A stretch of 64,000 nucleotides of DNA from Kribbella monticola (GCF_003261635.1 NZ_QFXK01000039.1:558001-622000), one strand, 5' to 3'; counted from the stretch's first letter, positions 51,195-60,808 are shown. The notes: generated by a model from the sequence alone, not told the origin. Numbers and translations: made by a program.

Positions 51195-51926
51195 TTGAGT
51201 AGCGGGGTGCCGGAGCAAGAGCCGGCGACGGTGGTACTGGGGGACGAGACGACCGAGATCGCGCGGATCGTCGCCGAGGAGGGTCCGGCGGCCGAGCGGA
51301 TCCCGGCAGCGGAGCGCGTCTACGCGTATGTCAAGGCAGCGATCCTCGACCGGGTCTACCCCGGCGGCGAGTTGCTGACCGAGGGAGAGCTGGCCACCGC
51401 GGTCGGAGTCTCCCGTACGCCGGTACGCGAGGCCCTGCTGCGCCTGGAGGAGTCCGGCCTGGTCAAGCTGTACCCGAAGAAGGGCGCGCTCGTCCTGCCG
51501 GTCCTGCCGCAGGAGATCAACGACGTCCTCGAAGCGCGCGAGCTGATCGAGACGCACGCCGCTGCCAAGGTCTGGCCGCGCCGCAAGCAGTTGGTGGACA
51601 AGCTGGTCCCGCTGGTCGAGGAGATGCGCAAGCACAAGAAGGCCGGCGACGCGAAGAGCTTCCTGGAGGCCGACCGGGCGTTCCACGAGGCCATCGTCGG
51701 TGCCGCCGGCAACCAAATCCTCGCCAAGCTCTACAACAGCCTGCGCGACCGCCAGGTCCGGATGGGCGTACCGGGTATCGAGGTGCAGCCCGCGCGGATG
51801 GACAAGTCCGTCGCCGCGCACCAGGAGATGATCGACGCGCTCGGCGGCAACAGCGCCAAGCGTTTCCGCGAACTCGTCATCGCCCACATCCACGTCGCCG
51901 CGACAGATCTGCGGGGCGTGCAGTGA
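51195..51926 (+). CDS. GntR-family (FadR/FCD) transcriptional regulator
   Basis: 243 aa from TTG 51195, which follows AAGGGTGAGAG; GTG 51207 is an alternative. The winged helix (about 45-105) reads YVKAAILDRVYPGGELLTEGELATAVGVSRTPVREALLRLEESGLV; the FCD ligand domain follows with EARELIETHAAAKVWP, FLEADRAFHEAIV and the His-containing VAAHQEMIDAL metal-site segment. An inverted repeat TGTA-N7-TACA (51146-51160) overlaps the likely -10 TAAGAT (51148-51153) and may be its autoregulatory site. The stop overlaps the transporter start (GTGA), so the MFS gene is its likely target. Confidence 0.92.
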   Translation: MSSGVPEQEPATVVLGDETTEIARIVAEEGPAAERIPAAERVYAYVKAAILDRVYPGGELLTEGELATAVGVSRTPVREALLRLEESGLVKLYPKKGALVLPVLPQEINDVLEARELIETHAAAKVWPRRKQLVDKLVPLVEEMRKHKKAGDAKSFLEADRAFHEAIVGAAGNQILAKLYNSLRDRQVRMGVPGIEVQPARMDKSVAAHQEMIDALGGNSAKRFRELVIAHIHVAATDLRGVQ

Positions 51927-53239
51927 CCGAGCTCCGCTTCCCTCTGGGCGGTCGGCGAGCCTGGGCGGTGTGGGCGACCGCTGTCTTCACCTACCTCGTC
52001 ACCGTCCTGCACCGAGGCTCGATGAGCGTCGCCGGCCTCCAAGCGGCCGAGCGGTTCCACATCTCCGCCTCCGCGCTCGCCAGCTTCACCGTCGTCCAGC
52101 TGACCGTGTACGCCGCCATGCAGGTCCCCGTCGGCATTCTGCTCGACCGCTACGGCTCCAGACGCCTCCTGATCGCCGCATCCGGCCTGCTCTTCATCGC
52201 GCAGTCCGCCTTCAGCCTGGTCGACTCCTACCCAGCCGCGCTCGCGGCCCGCGCAGTACTGGGTGTCGGCGATGCGCTCGTCTTCATCAGCGTTCTGCGG
52301 GTGGTGATGTCGTGGTTCCCGGCGCTTCGCCAGCCGGTGATGTCGCAGGCGACCGGGATGCTCGGTGGAATCGGCGCGATCGTGTCGACCGTACCGATGG
52401 CCGCCGCGTTCAACGCGTTCGGCTGGACCGCCACCTTCGCCGGCGCGAGCGTGCTGAGCCTGATCACGGGTCTGGCCGTCATCTTCCTGCTCCGCAACAG
52501 CCCGTACGACGAGCCGCTGCACCGGACGAAGCAATCGCTCACCGAGGTCCGCCGCAACCTGCGCCGGGCCTGGAAGGAACCGGGCACCCGGCTCGGGCTC
52601 TGGACGCACTTCACCACCAGCTTCTCCGGCAGCACCTTCGGCCTGCTCTGGGGCTACCCGTTCCTGGTTCGCGGCGAAGGCCTCGCTCCGACGACCGCGG
52701 CGTCCATGCTGATCCTGCCGGTCCTGGCCGGCCTCTGCTACGGCCCACTGGTCGGCCGGTACGCCGCCAAGTTTCCCTTCTACCGCTCGTGGATCGTGCT
52801 GGCGGTGATCGCGGGCTCCGTGACGATGTGGACCGTAGTACTGCTCTGGCCCGGGCGGGCCCCGATGCCGGTGCTGCTCCTGCTGATCGTCGTACAGGCC
52901 GCTGGTGGTCCTGGCTCGATGCTCGGGCTGGACTACGCGCGGACGTTCAACCCGGCGACCAGGTTCGGCGCGGCGAACGGGATGGTCAACACCGGCGGGT
53001 TCATCGCGACGCTGATCTGCATCGGCATGGTCGGGGTACTGCTGGACGCGTCGTCCGGTGGTGCTCCGCAAGGCATCGGCGACTTCAAGTGGGCCCTGAC
53101 GTTCCAGTACGTGCTGTGGGGTCTCGGGACGGTGCAGATCCTGCGGTACCGGCGCCGCGCCCGCGCGACCCTGGCCAGGTACAACCCGGAGGTCTACGAG
53201 GCGTTGCGCGCCAACCAGGTCGTCCCGCTGACGAGTTGA
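51923..53239 (+). CDS. MFS transporter
   Basis: 438 aa with about twelve TM helices, from GTG 51923 overlapping the GntR stop. The loop 2-3 motif is GILLDRYGSRRLL; helix 4 has RAVLGVGDALVF; a charged central loop (PYDEPLHRTKQSLTEVRRNLRRAW) separates the halves. This resembles anion:cation symporter or nitrate/oxalate-type importers more than drug exporters. Being co-translated with an FCD regulator suggests uptake of an organic acid. Substrate unknown. Confidence 0.9.
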   Translation: MTELRFPLGGRRAWAVWATAVFTYLVTVLHRGSMSVAGLQAAERFHISASALASFTVVQLTVYAAMQVPVGILLDRYGSRRLLIAASGLLFIAQSAFSLVDSYPAALAARAVLGVGDALVFISVLRVVMSWFPALRQPVMSQATGMLGGIGAIVSTVPMAAAFNAFGWTATFAGASVLSLITGLAVIFLLRNSPYDEPLHRTKQSLTEVRRNLRRAWKEPGTRLGLWTHFTTSFSGSTFGLLWGYPFLVRGEGLAPTTAASMLILPVLAGLCYGPLVGRYAAKFPFYRSWIVLAVIAGSVTMWTVVLLWPGRAPMPVLLLLIVVQAAGGPGSMLGLDYARTFNPATRFGAANGMVNTGGFIATLICIGMVGVLLDASSGGAPQGIGDFKWALTFQYVLWGLGTVQILRYRRRARATLARYNPEVYEALRANQVVPLTS

Positions 53240-53240
53240 T

Positions 53241-53298
53241 CTCAGCCGCTGGCACCGGCTGATATGCGCTCTCAGCCGAGTGACAGGCTGGTACCAGC
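53241..53298. promoter_or_regulatory. Candidate operator region upstream of the DrrAB-type exporter
   Basis: Two related sites begin with CTCAGCCG (53241 and 53271). The second ends in the perfect 12-bp palindrome GCTGGTACCAGC (53287-53298); the first has the imperfect GCTGGCACCGGC (53248-53259), 39 bases away. They lie 47-97 bases before the ATPase start and could bind the TetR protein encoded after the exporter. Confidence 0.5.
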
Positions 53299-53344
53299 GG
53301 TCAGGAGCACGGTTGTCCCAGAAACAGTCATCTGGGAGGAACCG

Positions 53345-54328
53345 ATGTCCACAACGAACCAGGTCGCCATCTCGGCCGAAGGTCTGGTCAAGAAGTTTGG
53401 TACCACCACCGCGCTGGCCGGCGTGGACCTGACCGTGCCCACCGGCACCGTGCTCGGCGTCCTCGGCCCGAACGGCGCCGGCAAGACCACAGCGGTCCGG
53501 ATCCTCGGCACCCTGCTGCGGCCGGATGCCGGACACGCGACGGTCGGCGGGTTCGACGTCGTCCGCGAGGCGCCCCGGGTCCGCGAGATCATCGGCCTGA
53601 CCGGCCAGTACGCGTCCGTCGACGAGGACATGTCCGGCCACCGCAACCTGGTCATGATCGGCCGGCTGCTCGGCATGCCCCGGGCGCAGGCCAAACTCCG
53701 GGCGGCCGAGCTGCTCGAGCGGTTCGAACTCAGCGAGGCCGGTGACCGGATCGCCAAGACGTACTCCGGCGGTATGCGGCGCCGGCTCGACCTGGCCGCC
53801 AGCCTCGTCGGCAACCCGAGCATCCTGTACCTCGACGAGCCCACCACCGGTCTCGACCCGCATGCCCGAAACGGGGTGTGGGAGACCATCCGCAACCTGG
53901 TCCTCGACGGCACCACGGTGCTGCTGACCACGCAGTACCTGGAAGAGGCCGACGCGCTGGCCGACTCGCTGATGGTCTTCGACAAGGGCCGGGTGGTGGC
54001 CTCCGGGCGCCCGGCCGAACTGAAGGCCCAGGCCGGCCGGCAGACGCTCGACGTACGGCCGGCCGAGCCTGGTCATCTGGAGCGGGTCGCGGCCATCGTC
54101 GCGGAGGCCGTCGGCGTACGGCCGACGGTCGACGTGGTGAACGCGGTGGTCAGCGCGCCGGTACCGGACGGTACCTCGATGCCCATCGTGGTCCGCCGGC
54201 TCGACGAGGCCGGTATCGCCGTCACCGAACTGTCCCTGCGGCTGCCGAGCCTGGACGAGGTGTTCCTCGCCCTGGTCGGTCACGCCGCCGTCCAAGACAC
54301 CGCAGTACTGGAAGGAGCGGGCCGATGA
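53345..54328 (+). CDS. ABC exporter ATPase, DrrA (daunorubicin resistance) family
   Basis: 327 aa from ATG 53345, after GGGAGGA. Walker A GPNGAGKT (about 43-50), Q-loop GLTGQYASVDEDMSG, signature YSGGMRRRLDLAASL, Walker B ILYLDEPTTGLDP, and switch His replaced by Gln in LLTTQYLEEAD as in DrrA proteins. The C-terminal extension ends LRLPSLDEVFLALVGH, the DrrA hallmark. It drives export of a hydrophobic compound such as an antibiotic. Overlaps the permease start by ATGA. Confidence 0.94.
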   Translation: MSTTNQVAISAEGLVKKFGTTTALAGVDLTVPTGTVLGVLGPNGAGKTTAVRILGTLLRPDAGHATVGGFDVVREAPRVREIIGLTGQYASVDEDMSGHRNLVMIGRLLGMPRAQAKLRAAELLERFELSEAGDRIAKTYSGGMRRRLDLAASLVGNPSILYLDEPTTGLDPHARNGVWETIRNLVLDGTTVLLTTQYLEEADALADSLMVFDKGRVVASGRPAELKAQAGRQTLDVRPAEPGHLERVAAIVAEAVGVRPTVDVVNAVVSAPVPDGTSMPIVVRRLDEAGIAVTELSLRLPSLDEVFLALVGHAAVQDTAVLEGAGR

Positions 54329-55143
54329 GCACCGCCACGTTGGAACCGGTCGCGGCGCACGCCGCCCGCCGGAGCAGGCCGTTCGCCTGGGTCGAGCAGA
54401 GCCTGACGCTCGCCTGGCGCAACATCGTCCGGATCAAGCAGAACCCCGAAGCACTGGCGGACGTGACGTTCCAGCCGATCATCTTCCTGCTGCTGTTCCT
54501 GTTCGTCTTCGGTGGGGCCATCGCGAACGGCGGCACCTGGCACGATTACCTGCCCTATCTGTTGCCGGGTCTGCTCGTCCAGACGGTGGTCTTCTCGACC
54601 ATGGGCACCGGCGTCGGTCTGAACGACGACTTCGCCAAGGGCGTCTTCGACCGGTTCCGCAGCCTGCCGATCGCCCGGGTGGCGCCGCTGATCGGTGCGG
54701 TGCTGGGCGACGCGGTCCGGTACACGCTGTCGATCGTGATCTTGATGACCACCGGGTTCATCCTCGGCTTCCGGTTCCAGAACGGCGTCGGCAACGGGCT
54801 GCTCGCCTGCCTGGTTGTGCTGCTCTTCGCCCTGTCGCTGTGCTGGATCTGGGTCTGGCTGGGACTGAAACTGAAGACCGCACAGGGTGTGCAGGGCATC
54901 GCGTTCCTGGTGATGTTCCCGCTCACCTTCGGCAGCAACATCTTCGTCCAGACCGGCACCCTGCCCGGCTTCCTGCAGTCCTGGGTCAAGATCAACCCGG
55001 TCGCCCACCTGGTCGACGTGATGCGCGGCCTGATGCTCGGCGGCCCGGTCGAGAAGCCGCTACTGATCACCCTGGCCTGGATGGTCGGCCTGATCGCGGT
55101 CTTCGCTCCCCTGGCGATCCGCGCTTACCGCCGCCGCACCTGA
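54325..55143 (+). CDS. ABC-2 type exporter permease, DrrB family
   Basis: 272 aa with six TM helices. A 30-residue cytosolic N-terminus leads to the amphipathic TLAWRNIVRIKQNPEALADVTFQPIIFLLLF segment typical of DrrB; KGVFDRFRSLPIAR is the coupling loop and TGTLPGFLQSWVKINPVAHLVDVMRGLMLG is the conserved C-terminal ABC-2 block. Coupled to the ATPase by a four-base overlap. A hairpin follows. Confidence 0.93.
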   Translation: MSTATLEPVAAHAARRSRPFAWVEQSLTLAWRNIVRIKQNPEALADVTFQPIIFLLLFLFVFGGAIANGGTWHDYLPYLLPGLLVQTVVFSTMGTGVGLNDDFAKGVFDRFRSLPIARVAPLIGAVLGDAVRYTLSIVILMTTGFILGFRFQNGVGNGLLACLVVLLFALSLCWIWVWLGLKLKTAQGVQGIAFLVMFPLTFGSNIFVQTGTLPGFLQSWVKINPVAHLVDVMRGLMLGGPVEKPLLITLAWMVGLIAVFAPLAIRAYRRRT

Positions 55144-55160
55144 AACCCGCAGTACCGAAC

Positions 55161-55205
55161 GAGCGCCCGCAGGTGCCGGCTCCCCGCCGCCAGCTACGGG
55201 CGCTC
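55161..55205 (+). terminator. Hairpin after the DrrAB genes
   Basis: GAGCGCCCG (55161-55169) pairs with CGGGCGCTC (55197-55205). The right side (about 55179-55213) resembles the core of the 71-bp inverted-repeat arm (CTCCCC..CC.CCAGCTACGG.CGCTCCTGCGT). The remaining bases to 55467 hold a TAAGAT -10-like hexamer at 55424 for the TetR gene and nothing else recognised. Confidence 0.65.
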
Positions 55206-55467
55206 CTGCGTTCCACAATTCATTGCTCAGAGCAACGAAGTCGCATCCGGGCGCAACCGAGGAGGCGACCTCGGAGCCTCGCGATTCAGGTGGTGGGAGC
55301 CAGCCGACTGAGGACGCGGCGAAGGGGTGGTGGCGTGGGCCGGATGGGCCCGATCTCTTGCAGGGCAAGCGAAAGGTGGAGTTTTCGCTTGGAAACTGGT
55401 CAGAAATCGGGAGTCGGTCTGGCTAAGATGACGAGAGTTCAGGCACGGGGTATCGACAAGAGGTGCA

Positions 55468-56094
55468 ATGAGCGAACCCTCCGTACGCCGTTACTCCGGG
55501 CGCTCGGTCGACGAGTGGAAGGCGGCACGACGGGAGCGTCTGCTGGACGCCGCGCTGGAGCTGTTCGGGACCGAAGGCTATCCCGCGACCTCGGTGGAAC
55601 GCCTGTGTGCACAGGCGAAAGTGTCGACGCGGCACTTCTACCACGAGTTCCGGAACAAGGAGGCCGTGCTGCTCGCGGTGCACGCCGAGCTCATCGAGGT
55701 GGGCGTCCGCAGTACGGGTGAGGCGCTGGCCGCGACAGCCGACGCGCCCGTCCGGGAGCGAATCGTGGCGGCAGTCGACGGTTATCTGCAGACCATCATG
55801 GCCGATCCGCGCCGCGCCCGGATCTCGTTCGTCGAGGTGGTCGGGATCAGCCCTGCGGTCGAGGAGCAGCGGATCGCCTTCCGGGAGCTGCTGATCTCCA
55901 GCGTCGTGCAGGTCGGCGAGACCGCGGTCGCCCGCCGGGAGATCGAGCCGAGGGACTTCCGGTTCGTCGGACTGTGCTTCATCGGCGCCGTCAACACCGT
56001 CGTGTACGACTGGATGCTCGCCGACCCGCGGCCGCCGGAGGCGAAGATCTCCGGGGCGCTCCGCGACCTGGCCGTGTCGTTGATGGTGAACTGA
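55468..56094 (+). CDS. TetR-family transcriptional regulator
   Basis: 208 aa from ATG 55468 (AGAGGTG just upstream). HTH: RRERLLDAALELFGTEGYPATSVERLCAQAKVSTRHFYHEFRNKEAVLLA, the classical TetR form. The effector domain contains FVEVVGISPAVEEQR. It lies 324 bases downstream of the DrrAB-type exporter on the same strand, so repression of the exporter with drug release is the natural guess, using the palindromes at 53241-53298. Convergent with the large SARP gene; only one base separates the two stop codons. Confidence 0.91.
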   Translation: MSEPSVRRYSGRSVDEWKAARRERLLDAALELFGTEGYPATSVERLCAQAKVSTRHFYHEFRNKEAVLLAVHAELIEVGVRSTGEALAATADAPVRERIVAAVDGYLQTIMADPRRARISFVEVVGISPAVEEQRIAFRELLISSVVQVGETAVARREIEPRDFRFVGLCFIGAVNTVVYDWMLADPRPPEAKISGALRDLAVSLMVN

Positions 56095-56095
56095 T

Positions 56096-59000
56096 TCAGG
56101 CCGGCGTGACCCGGGCCCGGAGCTCGGCCAAGGCTTCCGTGCGGGTCCGTGCGGCGCCTGCTTCATAGGCCGCCTCGAATCCGTCGGCTCCGAGCGCCTC
56201 GCGGACCCGTTCCTGGAACCGGCGTACGTCGGTGTCGCCGACGGCCCGCAGGCCACGCAGTTCCCCGGCCATGCCCAGCGCCCGGGCACCCTGCACGGCG
56301 TCGCCCGCGAGCAGTTCGACCTCGGCCCAGCACTCGACGATCCCCGCGGCCAGCGGCATGTCCTCGGTACCGAGCGCGAGCTCGACCGCCTGCCGGCCGT
56401 ACTCGCGCGCCTCCGCGAGCTCGCCGCGGGCGACCCGGACCCGGGTCAGCTGACCGAGCATCATCGCCTGGCCGTGCGGGGCCATCCGCTCCGCCTTGAG
56501 ATCGAGGGTTCCGTACGCCGCCTGCGCCAGCTCCAGCGCCTCGTCCAGCCGGCCCGCGCGACGGGCGATCACGGCCGACCCGAGCATCGCGATGCCCTCG
56601 CCGCCACGGCTGCCGGTCTCCTCGGCCAGCTGGCGCGAGCGCTGCAGGTCCTGGACTGCTCCCTCTTCGTCACCGAGCTCGAGCCGGTACATCGCGCACT
56701 GGCCGAGGAGCTGGGACAGCCCTTCGGTGGTACCGAGCTCGTTGGTCAGCTTCAGCGCCTCCTCGAGAGAGTCGACCGCGCCCCGGTAGTCGCCCACCGT
56801 GCCCTGGTGACTCGCCAGGCCGCGCAGCGCCAGCGAAGTACCCCACCGGTCGCCCAGCGCCCGGAAACCGGCCAGCGCGGTGGTGAGGTCGGCGGCCATC
56901 TGGTCGACCTGGCCCTCGTTCTCGCGGAACATCGCCGACATCATCACGGCCATGTTCCGGGTCCACGGGTCGTCGTGGGTCCGGGCCTCGTCGAGTTCCC
57001 GGAAGCAGCCGGCCTTGTCGCGGCGGATCGCGGCCCAGATCGCGTTGGTGAAGCGACCGACACCGGCTTCCGCGACGACGGGATGCCGGCGGGCGAGCAG
57101 CCGCACGCGGGCCAGCCCACGGATGGCCTTGGGGAACGACACTGCCACATCGCCACCGGACGACAAGGTGCCCAGGGCGTACATCATCAGCGTGTAGGCG
57201 CGGACCAGCGGGTCGGTCGGACCCGGCACGCCCAGCGCTGCCTCGAACCACGTGACCGCCTCTGCCGGCCGGCCCCGCATGTTCCAGTACTCGCCGAGAA
57301 CCGAGACCAGACCGATCGCGGTGTCCGCGTCACCTAGATCCACCGCGGTCCGGAGTGCGTCGAGCAGGTTCTCGTTGTCGGCGTCGAACCTCGCGATCCA
57401 CTGCAGCTGCGAACCGGTCCGCAACTCCTTGCTCCCCTGGCGGACGAGGTCCACGAAGTACTGCGTGTGGGCCTTCCGCACCTGGTCGAGCTCACCGGAT
57501 GCGGCGAGCTGCTCAGCGCCGTACGCCTTGACCGTCTCGAGCATCCGGTAGCGCACCGAGCGTTCACCCGCGACCGCCTCGACCAGCGACTTGTCGACGA
57601 GGGATGCGAGCACACCGAGCACCGCTTCGGGGGGAATGCCTGGCCCGCTGCAGATCTGCTCGGCGGCTTCGAGCGTCGCGCCACCGGAGAAGCGTGCCAG
57701 TCGGCGGGCGACGGCCTGCTCGTCGCAGTCGAGCAGGTCCCAGCTCCACTCGACGACGGCCCGCAGAGTCTGATGCCGGGGCAGCGCCGTCCTGGAACCA
57801 CTCGTCAGCAACCTGAACCGGTCCGCGAGCCGTTCGACGATCAGCTCCGGGGACAACGCACGCAACCGGGCCGCGGCCAACTCGATCGCCAGCGGCATCC
57901 CGTCCAGCCGTCGGCAGATCTCCCCGATCGCCTGCCGGTTCTCGTCGGTGACGGCGAAGTCCGGCCGTACTGCGCGGGCGCGGTCGACGAACAGCTGGAT
58001 CGACGGGTAGGCGTCGGTCTCGCTGTCCTCCGGCGGCAACCCGAGTGGGCCGACCTGGTGCAAGTGCTCGCCGGGAATACTGAGCGGCTCGCGGCTGGTC
58101 GTCAGCACCCGGAGCCGCGGGCAGACGGCCAGCAGCGAATCGACCAGCCCGGCCACTTCCTGGACCAGGTGTTCGCAGTTGTCCAGCACCAGCAGCACGC
58201 GGCGATCGGCGATCACCTCGACCAGCCGCTCGGTCGCGGCCCGGCTGGCAGGTAGGTGAGTCGGAGTCAGCGAGGTCTTGATGCTGTCCACGTACTCGCT
58301 GGCGCCCAGCGCGCTCAGCATCGCCGGCGCGACATCGGCCGCATCGCCGAGCGGAGCGAGTTCGACGAACCAGATCCCATCACTGCCGCGTTCAAGCAGT
58401 GAGCGCCCGGTCTCGGTCGCCAGCCGAGTCTTGCCGGCACCACCAGGACCGACCATGGTGACGAGCCGCGTGCCGTTGGTGAGCAGCCTGGTCAGCTCCG
58501 CGACATCGTCGGACCTGCCCACGAAACTGGTCAGCGGCGCACGCAGGTTGCTCTTCGGCGCCGACGGCACCGGCGTCGGCACAGCGACGACAGCAGCCGG
58601 GTCGATCACGTCCCCACGCAGTACTGCGACATGCAGTTCGCGCAGCCTGGTGCCCGGATCGGCACCCAGCTCCTCGGCGAGCGTGGTCCGGACCCGCTCG
58701 TACGCCGAGAGCGCTTCCGCTTGGCGACCATCGGCGTACAGAGCTCTCATCAGCAGTTCGTGCAGGCGTTCGCGCAGCGGCTGGGCGAGGGCGAGGCGCT
58801 CCAGCTCCGCGATCACGTCGCGTGCGTGGCCGCTGGTCACGGCGGCCTCGGCGAGGTCCTCGGCCGCGCCCAGTCGCAGCTCGGCGAGACGGTCGGCCTC
58901 GATCCCGGCGAACGGGAGATCGCGCAGATCCGTGAGCGCGTCACCTCGCCAGAGGCGCTCGGCCTGAGTCAGCAGGGCCCTCGCCTGCGCCGGGTCGCTG

Positions 59001-59341
59001 GTGAGCAGCCGGCGACCACGGAGTAGAAGATCCTCGAACTGCAGCGCGTCGACCGACTCCGGCGGAATCGTCAGCGTGTATCCGGCCGGCCCGGACTGCA
59101 CCGAGATGCTCGACTCGGTGACCGGCAGACTCGCCCGGAGCCGCGACACCAACGACTGCAGGGCGTTGGCGCTCGGCGCCTCACTGCCCCACAACCCGTC
59201 GACGAGGGTGTCGATCCCGACCGGGCGCCCCGCGTCCAGCGCCAGCCGCGCGAGCAGCCCGCGCAGCCGGAGTCCGCGGACGTCCAGCGGGTTACCGTCG
59301 GCCGCCCACATCGCGAGAGGCCCAAGCACCGCTATGCGCAC
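56096..59341 (-). CDS. SARP-type (BTAD) regulator with STAND ATPase and TPR-like region
   Basis: 1081 aa from GTG 59341, giving the canonical MRIAVLGPLAMW start behind a GGAGG. Domains: OmpR-like winged helix (about 1-90: GNPLDVRGLRLRGLLARLALDAG), BTAD (about 95-245), an NB-ARC/STAND ATPase with GRSDDVAELTRLL, Walker A GPGGAGKT (about 293-300) and Walker B VLLVLDNCEHL (about 378-388), and helical TPR-like repeats (about 600-1060) with a hot spot MLGSAVIARRAGRLDEALELAQAAYG. This is the AfsR/large-SARP layout that activates secondary metabolism or related genes. No biosynthetic cluster is visible next to it. Confidence 0.93.
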   Translation of the reverse strand: MRIAVLGPLAMWAADGNPLDVRGLRLRGLLARLALDAGRPVGIDTLVDGLWGSEAPSANALQSLVSRLRASLPVTESSISVQSGPAGYTLTIPPESVDALQFEDLLLRGRRLLTSDPAQARALLTQAERLWRGDALTDLRDLPFAGIEADRLAELRLGAAEDLAEAAVTSGHARDVIAELERLALAQPLRERLHELLMRALYADGRQAEALSAYERVRTTLAEELGADPGTRLRELHVAVLRGDVIDPAAVVAVPTPVPSAPKSNLRAPLTSFVGRSDDVAELTRLLTNGTRLVTMVGPGGAGKTRLATETGRSLLERGSDGIWFVELAPLGDAADVAPAMLSALGASEYVDSIKTSLTPTHLPASRAATERLVEVIADRRVLLVLDNCEHLVQEVAGLVDSLLAVCPRLRVLTTSREPLSIPGEHLHQVGPLGLPPEDSETDAYPSIQLFVDRARAVRPDFAVTDENRQAIGEICRRLDGMPLAIELAAARLRALSPELIVERLADRFRLLTSGSRTALPRHQTLRAVVEWSWDLLDCDEQAVARRLARFSGGATLEAAEQICSGPGIPPEAVLGVLASLVDKSLVEAVAGERSVRYRMLETVKAYGAEQLAASGELDQVRKAHTQYFVDLVRQGSKELRTGSQLQWIARFDADNENLLDALRTAVDLGDADTAIGLVSVLGEYWNMRGRPAEAVTWFEAALGVPGPTDPLVRAYTLMMYALGTLSSGGDVAVSFPKAIRGLARVRLLARRHPVVAEAGVGRFTNAIWAAIRRDKAGCFRELDEARTHDDPWTRNMAVMMSAMFRENEGQVDQMAADLTTALAGFRALGDRWGTSLALRGLASHQGTVGDYRGAVDSLEEALKLTNELGTTEGLSQLLGQCAMYRLELGDEEGAVQDLQRSRQLAEETGSRGGEGIAMLGSAVIARRAGRLDEALELAQAAYGTLDLKAERMAPHGQAMMLGQLTRVRVARGELAEAREYGRQAVELALGTEDMPLAAGIVECWAEVELLAGDAVQGARALGMAGELRGLRAVGDTDVRRFQERVREALGADGFEAAYEAGAARTRTEALAELRARVTPA

Positions 59342-59461
59342 CCCTCCAGCCTCCCACACCACCCGCCCCATCTCCCCTGTCTTTTGTCATCTCCCCGATC
59401 CGGCCGGCATGAATGCCGACACCTTCCAGCACCGACCGGGTCGTGCATTACTGTCGGCCGG

Positions 59462-60808
59462 GTGACCGAGATCGCCGCCAAGACCCAGTCCGATCTGAGC
59501 CGGATCCTCGCCGAGCGTCAGAGCAAACATCGCGTGCCCGGGTTGGTGGGCGCCGTCGTACGGGAAGGCGCACTGGCTTGGTCCGGCGGCGCGGGATCCG
59601 CCGATCTCGAGACGCCGGGAGTGGCGCCGACCGCGGATACGCAGTACCTGATCGCCTCGCACAGCAAGACGTTCACCGCGGTCGCGATCATGGCGCTGCG
59701 CGACGAGGGCAAGCTCAGCCTCGACGACCGGCTCGAGCAGTTCGTGCCCGAGAGCAAGCACGCGGGAATCACCATCCGGCAGATGCTCAGCCATGTCAGC
59801 GGGATGCAGCGCGAACCGGTCGGGGACGTCTGGGACCAGATGAAGTTCCCGGACCGTGAGCAACTGGTTGCGGGCTGGAACGAGGCCGAGCGGATCGGCA
59901 AGCCGCACCACCGGTTCCACTACTCGAACCTGGTCTACTCGCTTCTCGGCGAGATCGTCGCCCGGCTCGACGGCCGATCGTGGTACGAGTCGGTGCAGGC
60001 GCGGATCCTGCAGCCGCTCGAGATGCGCCGTACGACGGTCGGCATGGACGGCGGGCCGGCCGCCACCGGGTACTACGTTCCGCCGTTCTCCGATGTGCCC
60101 GTGCGGGAGCCGCTGCTCAGCCTCGGCGCGATGGACGCATGCGGCGGGCTCGCTTCGACCGCCGAGGACCTGGCGAAGTGGATGGCGTTCATCGCCGATC
60201 CGGTCGACGAGGTGCTCTCCAAGGACACGATCGACGAGATGTGCCAGCCGCAAATCATGGCGGACGTGGACCGCTGGCAACTCGGCTTCGGCCTGGGCTT
60301 CATGCTGCTCCGCCTCGGCGAACGCGTCTTCGTCGGCCACACCGGCGGCATGCCCGGTCACATCACCGGCAGCTTCGTGCACCGCCCGTCCGGTACTGCG
60401 GGGATCGCGCTCATGAACACCACCTCCGCCCCCGACCCGGCCGGCCTCGCCACCGACCTGGCGATCAAGGTGCTCGACGACGACCCGCTGCCACCCAAGC
60501 CGTGGATCCCCGGCACCTCGGTCCCCGACGAACTCACCGGCGTCCTCGGCACCTGGTTCACCGAGGGCCAGCCGTTCGTCTTCTCGGTCCGTGAAGGCCG
60601 CCTCGAAGCCGCCGCCCCAGGAGCCCCCGCCCACAAGGGACCCGCGGTCTTCGAACGCATCTCCGCCGACCTCTACCGCACAGTCTCCGGCCGCGAAACC
60701 GGCGAACTCCTCCGCATCACCCGCGACTCGACCGGCGACCCCACCACCCTCCACTGGGCCACCTACCTCTGCACCCGCCAACCCCTAGCCTTCGGCCAAC
60801 ACCACTAA
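59462..60808 (+). CDS. Serine hydrolase of the beta-lactamase class C type, with C-terminal extra domain
   Basis: 448 aa from GTG 59462; a CATTAC hexamer about 10 bases upstream and no ribosome site suggest a near-leaderless mRNA. Motifs are S-x-x-K at Ser66-Lys69 (ASHSKTF), Y-x-N at Tyr154-Asn156 (HYSNLVYS) and HTGG in GHTGGMPGHITGSF. It has no signal peptide. The C-terminal domain (about 345-448) resembles that of the hydrolase at 37301, to which it is paralogous. Likely a cytosolic esterase or peptidase. Confidence 0.9.
   Translation: MTEIAAKTQSDLSRILAERQSKHRVPGLVGAVVREGALAWSGGAGSADLETPGVAPTADTQYLIASHSKTFTAVAIMALRDEGKLSLDDRLEQFVPESKHAGITIRQMLSHVSGMQREPVGDVWDQMKFPDREQLVAGWNEAERIGKPHHRFHYSNLVYSLLGEIVARLDGRSWYESVQARILQPLEMRRTTVGMDGGPAATGYYVPPFSDVPVREPLLSLGAMDACGGLASTAEDLAKWMAFIADPVDEVLSKDTIDEMCQPQIMADVDRWQLGFGLGFMLLRLGERVFVGHTGGMPGHITGSFVHRPSGTAGIALMNTTSAPDPAGLATDLAIKVLDDDPLPPKPWIPGTSVPDELTGVLGTWFTEGQPFVFSVREGRLEAAAPGAPAHKGPAVFERISADLYRTVSGRETGELLRITRDSTGDPTTLHWATYLCTRQPLAFGQHH

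Noticed and set aside
51731-54295. 854-codon minus-strand open frame opposite the MFS and ABC ATPase genes
   Set aside because: Low-complexity Gln/Arg/Gly/Glu sequence with no domain; the plus strand carries complete transporter and ATPase motifs.
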